11,024 bases of DNA, from the NCBI GenBank assembly GCA_029556045.1, contig JAKQGS010000507.1, positions 1 through 11,024 of the forward strand, read 5' to 3'. This document shows, piece after piece, positions 10,863 to 11,024 of this stretch. The notes beneath the pieces were generated by a model. That model ran no database searches, had not been told where the DNA came from, and worked only from the letters and a program-made list of their open reading frames with translations. Source of the DNA: Pseudomonadota bacterium (GTDB lineage Bacteria > Bdellovibrionota > Oligoflexia > Oligoflexales > Oligoflexaceae). Position numbers and translations under genes: made by a program. Each line of letters begins with the position of its first letter. Within the stretch, counting starts at the first letter, position 1.

Positions 10863-11024
10863 GTTGTTCGGTCCAATGGCGGTTAAAGGTGGGTGGTTTT
10901 TCAAGTCCCGCGGGGTCCGAACAGGAAAAAGTCATGTATTTTTGGGGCATTAGGGCCTGTAATCAATTTCTCAAAACTTTGGCCCATAAAACACTGCAGG
11001 CCATGGCTGTCATGCCCTCGTAGT
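10863..11024. other. Non-coding end region with nested inverted repeats
   Basis: No gene is supported here. TGTTCGGTCC (10865-10874) and GGTCCGAACA (10914-10923) pair at nine of ten positions across a 39-base gap. Further on, GGGCAT (10945-10950) and GGCCTG (10954-10959) are mirrored in order by CAGGCC (10997-11002) and ATGCCC (11012-11017). A minus-strand frame entering from the right edge stops at 10963; only about 20 codons are visible, too few to call. The repeats could be RNA hairpins or ends of a small element. Confidence 0.35.

Noticed and set aside
10876..10953. 25-codon plus-strand frame starting at an ATG
   Set aside because: No ribosome site, very short and spans one of the inverted repeats; no support as a gene.
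10963..11024. Minus-strand frame entering from the right edge
   Set aside because: Only about 20 codons are visible before the stop at 10963; could be the end of a gene beyond the window but cannot be supported.

Overview
The window looks like a bacterial chromosome, gene-dense, with moderate-to-high GC and mostly core functions. No 16S or other marker gene fixes the taxon. The condensin order scpA-scpB followed by an RluB/RsuA-type pseudouridine synthase, a soluble hybrid histidine kinase and an R3H/RGG-repeat protein suggest a Gram-negative of the Bdellovibrionota or wider delta-proteobacterial type; this is an inference of low to moderate strength.

Layout. (1) Positions 1-3474, plus strand: the 3' end of scpA, then scpB, an rluB-like gene and a fumarylacetoacetate hydrolase (FAH)-family gene, tightly packed or overlapping and so probably one transcript. 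The scpB and rluB frames overlap by about 100 bp. (2) Positions 3475-3592: an AT-rich intergenic stretch with repeats, an extended -10 box and a hairpin followed by a T-run. (3) Positions 3593-5146, plus strand: a cytoplasmic hybrid histidine kinase (CBS-like pair, HisKA, HATPase, receiver). (4) Positions 9818-5138, minus strand: seven close or overlapping genes that read as one operon. In transcription order they are a small helical protein of unknown function, a single-domain rhodanese, moaC, mogA/moaB, moeA, an R3H-domain protein with a long Arg-Gly-rich tract, and an SDR oxidoreductase. A sigma70-like promoter lies in front. The last gene converges on and overlaps the kinase by 9 bp. (5) Positions 9983-10171, plus strand: tRNA-Lys(TTT) and tRNA-Glu(TTC), with a good promoter in front and a rho-independent terminator behind. 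(6) Positions 10827-10227, minus strand: a hicA-hicB toxin-antitoxin pair with a palindrome inside its predicted promoter. (7) From about 10863 to the end: no supported gene, but several inverted repeats.

How the genes work together. ScpA and ScpB are the kleisin and KITE partners of SMC in chromosome segregation. MoaC makes cyclic pyranopterin monophosphate, MogA adenylates molybdopterin and MoeA inserts molybdate, so the minus-strand operon supplies part of molybdenum cofactor synthesis; moaA, moaD, moaE and moeB are not in the window. The rhodanese may supply or handle sulfur for that pathway. The R3H/RGG protein is probably an RNA- or single-stranded-nucleic-acid-binding protein whose start overlaps the end of moeA.

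Most of the window is ordinary core genome. The points most worth checking are the RGG/R3H protein embedded in the cofactor operon, a MoaC that seems to lack one of the two usual catalytic lysines, the scpB/rluB overlap with its acidic ScpB extension, the structured leader before the kinase, and the autoregulatory layout of hicAB beside the tRNAs.
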